64,000 nt of DNA, taken from assembly GCA_030407005.1 (NCBI GenBank), contig JAUDYN010000006.1, positions 1,984,001 through 2,048,000 of the forward strand. Reading direction: 5' to 3'. Below the pieces are notes generated by a model. It saw nothing but the letters and a program-made list of their open reading frames with translations. It did not search any database and was not told the DNA's origin. Source of the stretch: Desarmillaria ectypa. Lineage: Eukaryota; Basidiomycota; Agaricomycetes; Agaricales; Physalacriaceae. Below, in pieces: positions 1-10,316 of the stretch (within the stretch, counting starts at the first letter, position 1; every line of letters begins with the position of its first letter). The translations under genes and the position numbers were made by a program.

Positions 1-3000
1 GTATTCAGCCAGACTTTGTTGCTAATTTGGTATTCTTGTGCTATTCATTTTCCCTTATCATATTGTCTCTTCATCTGGGTCATTGCTTTTTCCAGTGCTT
101 CATATACTTCTTTATGTATTTGGGCCATGGTTTTCATAAATTCCACAGCCATTGGGTTTGCGAATGGAGTTTCCCATCTAGAATCTGACAGAAGTTAGAG
201 GTTCCTTCCATATAGGGTTATGAATAGGCTTTTGCCCATAGCTGAGTGTACTCAGTTGTTATGAGCAAACTCAGCAAGAGATAATCACTTGGTCCAGTCA
301 TTCTGTCAATGATTAATGAAGATCCAGAGGTATTTCTTGATCTTCTGATTAACTCATTCTGTTTGCCTATCTATTTGTAGGTGGTAGGCTGTGAAAGCAT
401 TTGGGGAAATGTTTAGCATACAGTAGAGGTCTTTCATAAAGATTGATACAAATTGAGGACCCCAGTCAGAGATGACTACTTAAGGCATCCCATGTTTGGT
501 GTAGACATGATCACAAAGGATTTGTGCCTATCCTTTGGCTGAGAGCTCTTCATGACAGGGAATTGATAGGATAGTTTTTGAAAATCGATCCACCACTACC
601 AGCAGTGTGTTGTAGCCATTAGACTCAGGGAGTCCAGTGATCATATTAATAAAGATATGGGTCCAAGAGGTGTCAGGAACCATGTTTGGGTGTAAGAGTG
701 TGGCTTTGGCTTGAGTACTGCTCTTAGTGCATTGGCATGTCTCACATCTCTTGATATACCTTTCTACATCTTTCTTTAGCTTGGGCCACCAATATTGACA
801 AAAAATAAGTTTGATGGTTTTTGCTATTCTAAAATATCTCACTATGATATGGTCATAGTGATAGACAATAATCTCACCTCATAAGACTTTATTTTGGAGA
901 ATGTAAATATGTTCATTATAATGCAGAATCCCCTGATCCTGGGTGATTTCTCATTCATGATCAAGAGAGTTAAAAATACCAGAGTCCCACCAATCCTTCT
1001 GTTATGTTGTGTCTCTGATCTTTTCTTGTTCTTTAGTGATGGTGGGCAGGATTAATGCTTGAAAATGTTCTGAAAGGAGTACTACCATATTGTAGTTGTC
1101 CTTCTTCCCTTGGTCATGGTTGTCCCTTCAGCTAAGTAGACCAGCCTTTCTGTTGGCTGTCCCAGACTTGTGTTATAGGACAAAGTGGTATTCAGCAAGT
1201 TCAGTTACCCATAGAGCTTGTCACTAATTTAACTTTTGTGGTTTTTGAAAGTATTAGAGATTCTAGTGGTCTGTCCAGATTTTAATTTCCTTCTTGGTGC
1301 CCATTAGGTAATGTTGCCACTCCTTAAGTGCAAGCATGATTGCCAACAACTCTTTGTTATAGATCTCATAGTTGCATTCAGTGACCATTAGGGCTTTGAA
1401 CATGAATGCAATGGGCCTCCATTTACTATTTTGGTTTTGACTGAGTATCACACCTATAGCTCCATCACTGGCATTGGCCTCAACTCAAAACTTCTCATTG
1501 TCTGATGGGATAGTTAAAACTATATTGGTTATCATCTGTAGTTTGAATCATTGGAAAGCTTGGTCCTGCTTTTTCTCTCACTTCCACTTGGCATTCCTGG
1601 TTAATTGGGTTAGAGGTCAGATGATTTTGGAATAATCCCATATGAACTTTTAGTAAAAATTCATGAATCCTAAGAAGGATTGTAATTCCTTCTTTTTTGT
1701 CAGAATTGGCCATTCAGCTATTTCTGCAACCTTGACAGGATCCATCCATATGGCATCTTCACTGATGATGACACCTAGATATTCCATCTTCAATACTTCG
1801 AATTTGCATTTCTCTGCTTTGAGAAAAAGCATATTTTCCTGCAATCATTGGAATACTTGTTGGATGATTTAATAATGCTTCTCCAAGGTTTTAGTGAAGA
1901 TGAGGATGTTGTCTAAATAGATGGTGACCTTTCCTCCAGCAATGAGATCTTTGAAAATATTATTCATCATGCATTGGAATGTGGCAGGAGAATTCATCAA
2001 TCCAAAAAACATGACTGTAGGCTCAAACAGTCCTTGATTAGTGTGGAATGCCATCTTCTCCTTATCACTGTCTCAAATTTGAATGTTATTATATCCTCAT
2101 TGGACATCTAGCTTGGAGAAGTATTCTGTGCCTCATAGTTTATCAATAAGCTCAGAAATCAAGGGGAGCAGGTATCAATTTTTGATAGTCATCTCATTCA
2201 GTTTTTGGTAGTCTTGAACAGGATAAAGAAAACCATCCTTCTTTTTGACAAAGAAGAAAGGGGATGCAAAAGGGGATTTCAATAGACAAATGTGTCCAGA
2301 GGTTAGGTTTTTGTCCAGGAATTTATCAAGTTGTTCTTGCTTAATTTGATTCAGAGGATAGACTTTACAGTCTAATGTGGACTTTGCATTGGGTATCAAT
2401 TTGATGGCATAGTCCCATAGTTTCCACTCTGATAGTTTGTCAAAGCTTTCCTTCAAGAACAAGTCTTGGAAGCTTCAGTATTGAGGAGGTACCAACTCTT
2501 CAAAGGTCTTTCTTGGTTTTCTGGCATGGGTGGCTGCAGCTAAGTCATTGGTATAATGTACCACCTGGATTACCAACTCTTCCTGCATATTGATGGCAAA
2601 GATGGTTTCACCATCCTCCAGCTTTTTGTCCCACCTGTCTTTATCATCTGTATTAGGAAGTGGGAGAGGATTTTTTACACATTGACAGCATCTGAAAATT
2701 ATCTTTCCAGTTTTCCAATTGATAACTGGATTATGGCATTTTAGCCAATTATGTCCCAAGTAAATGGCCTTGGAACCTAAGTCAGTGACTGTAAGGTCAA
2801 TTTGTTTGGTATATCCTCTGATGATCATTCATAATTTAATGAATTTAGTGATATCCCCTGCTTTGTTGTGGGTTCTATTGGCATCGTATATAGGGATGGA
2901 GATGGTGGCTTTTTGAGTGTCTAGGCTGTGCTGGAGAACATAGAATCAATTGATGGAGCTACCCATACAGCCACTATCAAGTAATGCTCTAGTGATAAGG

Positions 3001-4080
3001 ATATTCTTCCCCATATATGGGGCAAGTTGTATGTCGATCATGAAGTCCCTCTTGAAACTCTTGGTATCTTGGATATACTGAATAGGTTCTTGAAGCTCAT
3101 AGAGATACTTCTATGCCTCCATTTCTTTGTCTTGTAAGTCCTTGACAAGGCTATTGGTAATTTCTCCAAGTTGCTTAGAATGAACCCACATGGATAGGAT
3201 GGCCTTGGTGGTGGCTGTATTCTTAGCTATTTGGATGGTGCATAGAGTCCAATCTACTCTGAATGGTTTGTACCAATGATGATCAGGTACCCCCTTATTA
3301 AAGCATACCTCAGGAATGGATATTGATTTTTTTTCTGCTTGTTGTGCTTTCTATTGGAGAAAAGCCATGTTATCTTCTTTGTCAGAGACTTTGATAATGA
3401 TAACCCTATGCTCTCTTTTTACTGCCTGGGTGCTAGCAGATCCTGCTTATTCTTCAGCTTTCTTATTGTCTATTGGGATGTCAATGCCATTCAATGGAGT
3501 TTGGGGAACTGGTCCACATTTCCTGTAGGTGCCAGTCCTCATGGCAAAGAGTCACTCAGAGCCAGCAGGGTTAACCCAGGTTGTCAGCACTGATAGTTTA
3601 GTTTTTCCTTTTTTCTTCAAGTTGTGTGGTCCAGTCTAGGACTCCAGGTCAGTGACTCAGGAAGTGGTTGCTTTTACAGCATTGTCAGAGGGTTCTTGCA
3701 TTGTTCAGCCTTGGTGGGCACTTGAGATATTCTCCACAGACCCTGGCAAAGCAGGACTTAACCCCTTCAGGGGTGTTGAGATGTTTAACTTCAGAGGCCC
3801 AAGGGCATCCTATTTACTTATCTCCATCCTGAGCATGGCTTGTATTGCAGTGCCAGCACCACCTGGCATATCCTGCACTTCATTGGAGGGGTGGGATTCA
3901 GTGTATATCATTATGTTGTCACACTTAGTTAGTGCGTGATATCAGTTTTCTTTTGATTCTTTTAGTGCATTTGAATTGTAAACAAAGTCATTATTCTGAA
4001 TGCATGTATGTATAGAATATCCTACAGATAATACATGAGACTGACTGGCAGGGATTGGAGACATACCAAAGGGAGTCTTA
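1..4080 (-). pseudogene. pol: Element A pol remnant
   Basis: Broken polyprotein. Recognisable parts, in coding order: a retropepsin region at about 3000-2475, with a DSG triplet (LLDSG) near 2980 and the late-protease LGHNWL motif; reverse transcriptase in pieces at about 2462-1650, with VKKKDG, the LFEPTVMFFGLMNSP block, and YLDN where YLDD is expected; RNase H at 1451-1263 (NKELLAIMLALKEW, the RNase H block with the conserved glutamate); and the integrase zinc-binding region and core start at about 842-528 (YWWPKLKKDVERYIKRCETC, then VVDRFSK). No frame is open across the gene. The loss of the second catalytic Asp in the RT box alone would inactivate it. It is a pseudogene of an LTR retroelement. 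Confidence 0.9.
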
Positions 4081-4085
4081 GTTGC

Positions 4086-4578
4086 ACAAGGGGAATCAAA
4101 CCCTTGATGACCTACTCTTTTACTTCCTTGACCTTCACATTGCTCTTTTCTTCCTCTTTAGTGACTATCATTGATTGAATGTCCCTATACTTCTTCTTTT
4201 TTAGGCAATCCTTGGCCATATACCCCTGCCCTCCATAGGTTGTCCATCTTCCCATGGTTGTATCCTGGCCAGAACCCATATTGGCTATTGGCTCAGGAGC
4301 CAATAAACTTGATGCCCCAGCAGTTTGTTTGCTGCTGGAATGTGGTTGGGGTCATGAGCTGTCCTTCTTTTGGTTGTCATGGGGAATTCTAGTGGTCTGG
4401 TCAAAGACCCACTTTCATTGTCATTCCTCATACATCTGAAGGATATATTCCTTCCATTCTAAATATGAGCAGAGAATGTTGACACTTATATTTGAGATGA
4501 AAGTCATATAGGAGGATGGTACTCCTAGTCATATGGCTTTCACCATTGCTCCTCATTCATTCTTGTCCATCCATCATC
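4086..4578 (-). pseudogene. gag: Element A gag remnant
   Basis: The 3' end of gag is recognisable by alignment with elements B and C: a block matching the DKNE/GAMVKA region just left of the R1 insertion, then a Gln/Pro-rich stretch. The nucleocapsid knuckle has decayed to GYMAKDC, without the full CCHC set. The ORF ends at about 4112 in KVKEVKE. It is followed at once by the T-arm-like hairpin that also follows gag in B and C. Confidence 0.75.
4087..4106 (-). other. tRNA T-arm-like hairpin at gag-pol junction, copy A
   Basis: On the minus strand this reads CAAGGG, then a TTTGATTC loop, then CCCTTG: a 6-bp stem with a T-loop-like sequence directly after the gag end. The same structure is present in elements B and C. 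No D-arm or anticodon arm can be found around it, so it is not a tRNA gene. Confidence 0.5.
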
Positions 4579-4996
4579 CAGTGATATGCTATCTATACAT
4601 TCACACCTAGATTTTGCGATTTTGTAACAATACTATTGCATATCTATCCTATACTAGTGATATATAGAGGACTATAGCTGAGACTTTGAGCTGATAGTTA
4701 AAAGCAGTAAGCAACTAGTAGAGCCAGGATTTAGATGTGACATGATTATTGGGTTAAATCTACCAGCCAGCCAAACTAGTAAATATTGAATGCTAGTAGG
4801 ACCCTGTGAAATACAGTCACTAGCAAATGAAGAATGCTACTTGCACACCAAAACCAGGAGCAGAGTACACAGATATTATAAAGTTCTGTCACTAGCAGCC
4901 CAGACTGGGCATAAACACCTAAGTCAGGATAACTAGTCACATGGCAATCTTGAAACAGGACTTAGAAATAAATTAGGAATGAATTAACCTTGAGCC
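4579..4996 (-). repeat. Repeat family R1, copy 1 (interrupted by element B)
   Basis: Reverse complement of about 17,297-17,714. It starts on the plus strand with CAGTGATATGC, the same terminus as copy 2. It continues across element B: the bases right of 13,402 (gagcccagatctaactattgtgatata) match copy 2 at about 17,270-17,300. Element B therefore landed inside R1, duplicating gagcc. R1 itself landed in the gag of element A. The rest of this copy is lost at the fold-back point near 13,426. No protein-coding frame is seen. Confidence 0.8.
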
Positions 4997-5413
4997 TGTT
5001 AGGACCTGACTTAGTCACAAGACTTGGGATGTCAGCTGACCTCTGTGGGCTGTTATGCATTTGAACAGTTACCCAAGTAGAGGTTTAAGTGTAGTCTTCA
5101 GTATATGAGAGTAAGTGGTGTATAATTAAAGTTTAGTCAAAAGATGGAGTACAACTGCTAAGTTTACTCTACTTATATACTATTTCCTCGGCATTATATA
5201 TAGATGAAATGGTACAGTCCATGCTTGAACAGTGTCAAAGTAGGATGGTCCAGAAGGATCATTGGTCCAATGATAAGCATCTGGGGTGACAGATGGTGAG
5301 AATAAGGGCAGTGGTTGGCGAGTTGTTGGATATGAGTTGAAAACGATGGTTGATAAGATGGATGAGTCATAGGTATGACTCAGATAAGATTAGATAACAG
5401 AAAAATCATAACA
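4997..5413 (-). repeat. 3' LTR of element B
   Basis: 417 bp. Read on the minus strand it begins TGTTATGATTTTTCTG and ends with CCTAACA. It contains a TATATAAGTAGAG promoter box and, downstream, CTTTTGACTAA, which pairs fully (one G-U) with the 11 nt after the 5' LTR. It is clearly alignable to the 5' LTR at 12984-13402 but has diverged from it. Confidence 0.92.
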
Positions 5414-5691
5414 TTACCCCCTTGTTAAAGCAGTTGTCCCGACTGCTAAGGCTCTTCTTCTGGGGTGTCAAACTATGTTTTGATTTGGCTGATCCAGTAC
5501 TGATCAGTCAGGTTTTTCCATAGGTCTTTATCAGGATTGATGATCCACTTGGTGTATCTGTCTTTTTGTTCAGCAAGATATGCGATGTTGCTGTTGTCTG
5601 AGTATTTGTGGTCTAGGATCTTGATCACTGCTTTGTCATTGGTTATGATTTTTGGAGTGTATATGGCATGGTTGATGCTAGCCTGATATTC

Positions 5692-5943
5692 TTAGATCAC
5701 TTCCAATGCATTCATCATCTCATTTTCTCGAACCCATGAGTTGTGTTCATGGGTCCATCCCTTCCATTTGACCAAATAGTCGGTGACTTCTTTGGATGGT
5801 TGTCCTCTTTTCGAGCGTACTTTCTGAGTGTGTGAATCCAGAACTTCTTTGATTTTATATTCCTCTTGACCGTCAATGAGGTCTGGAGGAGGAGGCAGTG
5901 GTTGTTGCTGATTGGAGAATGAGGGCATGATATAGGGAGTCAA
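5692..5943 (-). pseudogene. Chromodomain module at end of element B pol
   Basis: An 83-codon open stretch whose second half is a chromodomain. It has a Tyr-Lys-Ile-Lys start, a TDYLVKWKGWTHEHNSWVRE core with the aromatic residues (Tyr, Trp, Trp) that form the methyl-lysine cage in this family, and a short helix at the end. An insert of basic residues lies between strands 1 and 2. It lies 3' of the integrase in the same orientation, as in chromoviruses. The domain itself has no internal stop, unlike the rest of pol. Confidence 0.85.
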
Positions 5944-8900
5944 TAGTTTTTTGTTGAATCAGGGATGAATCTTCCAGTGGGGTGGCAGTTTCAACTTGTA
6001 TGCTGCTGCTCCTGCTTTTTTAATGATTTCAAATGGTCCTGTTCATTTGTCGTCAAGCTTCTTAGGATGTGGAAGATGGAGGTTGGCTGTATCAAGCCAG
6101 ACTTTGTCACTGATTTGGTACTCCCATAATGACTGTTTTTATTTGTCATATTGTGCCTTCATTTGTGCCACTGCTTTTTCCAAGGTGTCGTGAACTTCCT
6201 TATGGACCTTGGCTATTTTTTGGTGAAGTCAACAGCCACAGGGTTTGCAAATCTGGTTTTCTGGATTGACTTAGGAATGAGTCGAGGATTGCATCCATAT
6301 AGGACCATGAAGAGACTTTTGCCCATGGCTAAATGAGTTCAGTTGTTGTGGGTGAACTCTGTGAGGGGTAACCATGCTACCCAATCCATCTGTCAGTGGT
6401 TGATGAAGATGCGGAGGTACTTTTCAACCTCCTGGTTGACTCTCTCTGTTTGTCCATCCGTCTAGGGATAGTATGCCATCAAGGCATTTTGTGTGATATC
6501 TAGCATTCGGTAGAGTTCCTTCATGAATGCAGATACAAACTGGGTCCTTGGTCTGAGATGACTACTTGTGGCATGCCATGTTTGGTGTATACATGATTGC
6601 GTAGCATTAATGCCCATCCTTCAGCAGATAATTCCTCATTGCATAGAATTAGGAGTATGTTCTTGGAGAATTGGTCTATGATCATGAGTAGAGCATCAAA
6701 GCCTTTGGACTCCAGTAAACCGGTGACCATGTCAATGGAAATATGCATCCATGGGGTATCAGGAATGGTGTTTGGATGGAGAGGTGCTGCTTTGGCCTGT
6801 GTGTTGCTTTTTGTTCATTGACAAGTCTCACATCCTTTGATGTAAGACTTGATGTCCTTTTTCATCTTCGGCCACCAGTACTCCCGAAGAATGAGTTTCT
6901 TCATTTTTGTGATCCCTGGGTGTCTGGTGGTAATGTGGTCGTGATACTGGAAAATGATTTCACCATGTAGGATAGAGTCATTGGGAATATAGACTCATCC
7001 ATCATACCACAAGAGTTCATCTTCTTGGGTGATTCCTCGCTCATGATTGAGGGATTTCTCGATCCCCTGGTCCCACTGGGATTTCTGTTGGGTTGCATCT
7101 CTTATATGCATGGTTTGTTCTTCAGCTGTGGGCAGTATTAATGCCTGGAAATGTTCTGGGGAAAGGACGATGATATCTTGATTGTCTTCCTTTCCCTGAT
7201 CATGATCGTCTCATCTGCTGAGAAGATTGGCCTTCTTATTTGCAGTTCCAGCTTTGTGTTGAAGGACAAAGTGATACTCTGCCAGCTCTGTGACTCACCA
7301 AGCTTGTTGGCAGTTCAACTTCTGTGGCTTTCAGAAGTACTGGAGGTTCTGGTGATCCATCCAGATTTCGATGGTTTCCTTGGCACCCATGAGATAATGA
7401 CACCATTCTTCTAGGGCTAACATGATTGCTAGCAACTCTTTGTCATAGATCTTATAATTGCGCTCAGTGACTGTTAGCGCTTTTGACATGAAAGTGACAG
7501 GTCTCCATTTGCCATTCTGTTCCTGGCTCAGAACTGCGCCTATGGCTCTATCACTGGCATCAGCTTCCACTTGGAATTTCCTGTCATCTGAGGGAATCGT
7601 TAGAACTATGTTTGTTGTCATCAACTTCTTGAGTTGATTAAATGCTTGTTCTTGTTCTGACCCCTATATCCAGTCTACTTTTCCAGTTAACTGGGTAAGA
7701 GGATGCACGATCTTGGAATAGTCTTAGATAAACTTTCGGTAAAAGTTTGTGAATCTTAAAAAGGATTGAAGTTCCTTTTTCTTTGTTGAGGTTGGCCATT
7801 CTGCTATTCCAGCAACTTTGATTGGGTCCATGTGAATAGCGTCTTTGCTGATGATGACTCCAAGATATTTGGTTTTGAGTACTTTGAATTTGCATTTCTC
7901 GGCTTTGAGGAACAACTTGTTTTCCCAGAGATGTTGAAGTACTTGTCAGACAATGTCTCTGTGTTCAGATAGGGATTTCGTGAAGATCAGGATGTTGTCA
8001 AGATAAATCATGACTTTTCCTCCAGTGATCAGGGCCTTGAAAATGTTGTTCATCATCCACTGGAATGTAGTGGGTGAATTTGTGAGACCGAAGAACATGA
8101 CTGTAGGCTCAAAGAGTCCTCGGTTGGTTCTGAATGCAGCCTTGTCTTCATCGCCATCTCTGATGCACATGTTATTGTATCCCCAATGAACATCCAGTTT
8201 GGAGAAGTACTTTGCTCCCTGTAGCTTGTCAATAAGTTCAGAGATTAGAGGAAGAGGATAACAATTCTTGATTGTCATTTCATTCAGTTTTTGGTAGTCC
8301 TGAACAGGTTGTAATGAGCCATCCTTTTTCTTGACGAAGAAGAAAGGAGAGGCAAATGGAGATTTTGAGGGGCAGATCCGTCCCGAGTCTAAGTTCTCAT
8401 TGAGGAACTTATCAAGTTGTTCTTGCTCGTTTCGATTGAGCAGATAGACCTTGCAGTCTAAGGTGGATTTTGCATTGGGGACTAGCTCGATAGCATGGTC
8501 CCAAGGTCGTCATTCTAGTAAGTCATTAAAGCTTTCTTTTGAGAATAAATCTCTAAAGCTTTGATACTGAGGAGGCACGAGCTCCTCAAATGTCTGTTTT
8601 GGTTTCTTGGCATTTGCTGCTGCCACCAGTTCATTTGTATGATGGATGGCATGAAGAACGATTTCTTCTTGCATATTGATGGCAAGAATACTTTCACCTT
8701 CCTCTAGCTCTTCATCCCATTGGTCTTCTTTGTCTGTGTCAGAAAGTGTGAAGTGATTCTGGACACAATGACATCATCTGAATGTCATAGTTCCTGCTTT
8801 CCAATTAATGAAAGGATTATGGCATTTAAGTCAGTCATGGCCCAAGTACATGGTTTTGGAGCCCAAGTCAGTGACTGCAAGGTCGATTCATTCGCTGTGG

Positions 8901-10266
8901 TCTCCAATGGTCATTTGGAGTTCCACAAATTTGATTATGTCACCAGCCTTGTTGCGGGTTCCATCTTCATTGTAGACTGGAATCGGGGCAGCAGCCTTTC
9001 ATGTGTCCAACTGATGTTGTCAGACATATGTTCAGTTGATAGAGCTGCTGGTGCAGCCACTATCCAACAATGCTCATGTTGTCAATGTCTGCTTCCCCAT
9101 GCAAGGGAAGAGCTGGATATCCACCAGAAAGTCTCATCCTGAGCTTTTGGTACTGCAGATATAGTGGATCAGTTCGTGGAGTTCATAGAGCTGCTTGCAC
9201 ATAAGGCTCTCTCCGGTTCTTAAGCTCTGAATGAGCTCATCATCTATTTCTCCAAGTCATTTGGGATGTACCCAAATGGATAGAACTGCCTTGGTGGCAG
9301 CCAAGTCCATGGAGCTGTGAACTGCATGCAAAGTCCAGTCGATCCTGAATGGTCTGTACTATTGATGATCATATGCCTTCCTTTCAGACAGGGCTTCGAG
9401 GTTCGGTGCTTCTCTTTTGGGTAAGGCTTTGGAGTTTGGTACCCTCTTGTTAGGCAGGATTTCAGGTTTGGGGCTTCCCAATTGGGCAAGGCTTCAGGTT
9501 TAGTGTTTTCCAATTGGGCAAGACTTTGGTTCTGGACTGTTTTGTTTGCCACAGTTTGAAGGCAGTGTCATCATCTTTGTCAGGTACTTCGATGATGGTA
9601 GTTCTACTGGAGTGCCCCCTCTTTATTGCCTGGGCACTAGTGACTTTCCTCTCTTCTTCAGCTTTAGTTTGCTCGGGAACTTCCCAGGACTCAGGAGGAG
9701 TCTGGTATTGGCTTGAGGCATTCGAGGTTCCACTTCTACTAGCTGTTGTGGTAGAGTACTGAGCTTTCACATCCAGGGCGAATCTCATCAGCATTGCCTG
9801 TGGCTCCATGGTCAGCTATTCTCCCACTGGTCTGACTAGCATGTGGCCCCAGTCCTGGCCTTGGTGGGCACTCTTCTGGTCCCCTGCTGACCCTGGCGAG
9901 ACTGGTGGACTTGTCCCTCTGCTTGAGGAGGACACTGGGACATTCAGACTTCTGGGAGGCCTGAGAGAGTCCCTGCCTACTAGTCCCTACCCATCGCTGA
10001 TTACTCAGTGGTGTATCCAGTGAGCTGAGCTCATTGGACTTTGTGGTGGTGCCAGCACCACCTGGCAAGTCCTGCACCTCATCGGGGGCTTGGGATTTGT
10101 CACTACAGATACTCATGTCACCTTCTTGAAGGAGGATGACATACCTGTTTTTGTTCAATTCTTGGGTTGTCTTTGGCTTTGGGGTCTGTGAAGTCATGGA
10201 ATAGATATTTGTATTTGCATGTAATTGTCTATGTTTATAGGAATTAGTCCAACCCATGGAAACCAA
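5692..10266 (-). pseudogene. pol: Element B pol (PR-RT-RH-IN-chromodomain), broken
   Basis: A polyprotein in pieces. N-terminal linker at about 10266-9460; protease with LLDSGCT near 9070 and LGHDWL-type sequence further on; reverse transcriptase at about 8530-7720 (VKKKDG block, [16 protein letters not shown], and a YLDN active-site box near 8010 instead of YLDD); RNase H at 7624-7331 (VEADASDRAIG, YDKELLAIMLALEEW); integrase zinc finger and core at about 6900-6400 (KGCETC, DMVTGL, VVISDQGP, then the DGQTERVNQ block in another frame); chromodomain at 5943-5692 (EEYKIKEVLDS, YLVKWKGWTHEHNSW). Stops and frameshifts separate every part. A protein of this kind would make and insert cDNA, with the chromodomain directing integration to marked chromatin. 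Confidence 0.92.
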
Positions 10267-10291
10267 GGACTCACCTTCAGACTTGGTTGAG

Positions 10292-10311
10292 CAAGGGGAA
10301 TCGAACCCTTG
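10292..10311 (-). other. tRNA T-arm-like hairpin at gag-pol junction, copy B
   Basis: Minus strand: CAAGGG stem, TTCGATTC loop, CCCTTG stem, beginning about 5 nt after the gag stop at 10317-10319. The central GGTTCGATTCC equals the pol III B-box/T-loop consensus GGTTCGANTCC. There is no matching A-box, anticodon arm or D-arm nearby. Equivalent hairpins follow gag in A (4087-4106) and C (19450-19469). Confidence 0.6.
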
Positions 10312-10316
10312 TTGAC

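Larger units (their letters stand above)
1..4578 (-). mobile_element. Element A: truncated, decayed Ty3/gypsy element
   Basis: A minus-strand Ty3/gypsy retrotransposon that runs off the left edge of the window. From right to left it shows a gag remnant, protease, reverse transcriptase, RNase H and integrase pieces in the usual Ty3 order (PR-RT-RH-IN). Every domain is split by stops and frameshifts. The protein pieces resemble those of elements B and C, so all belong to one family, but A is clearly diverged. Its 3' LTR lies outside the window. Its gag is cut at 4578/4579 by repeat family R1, so the 5' LTR and most of gag are missing here. Confidence 0.9.
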
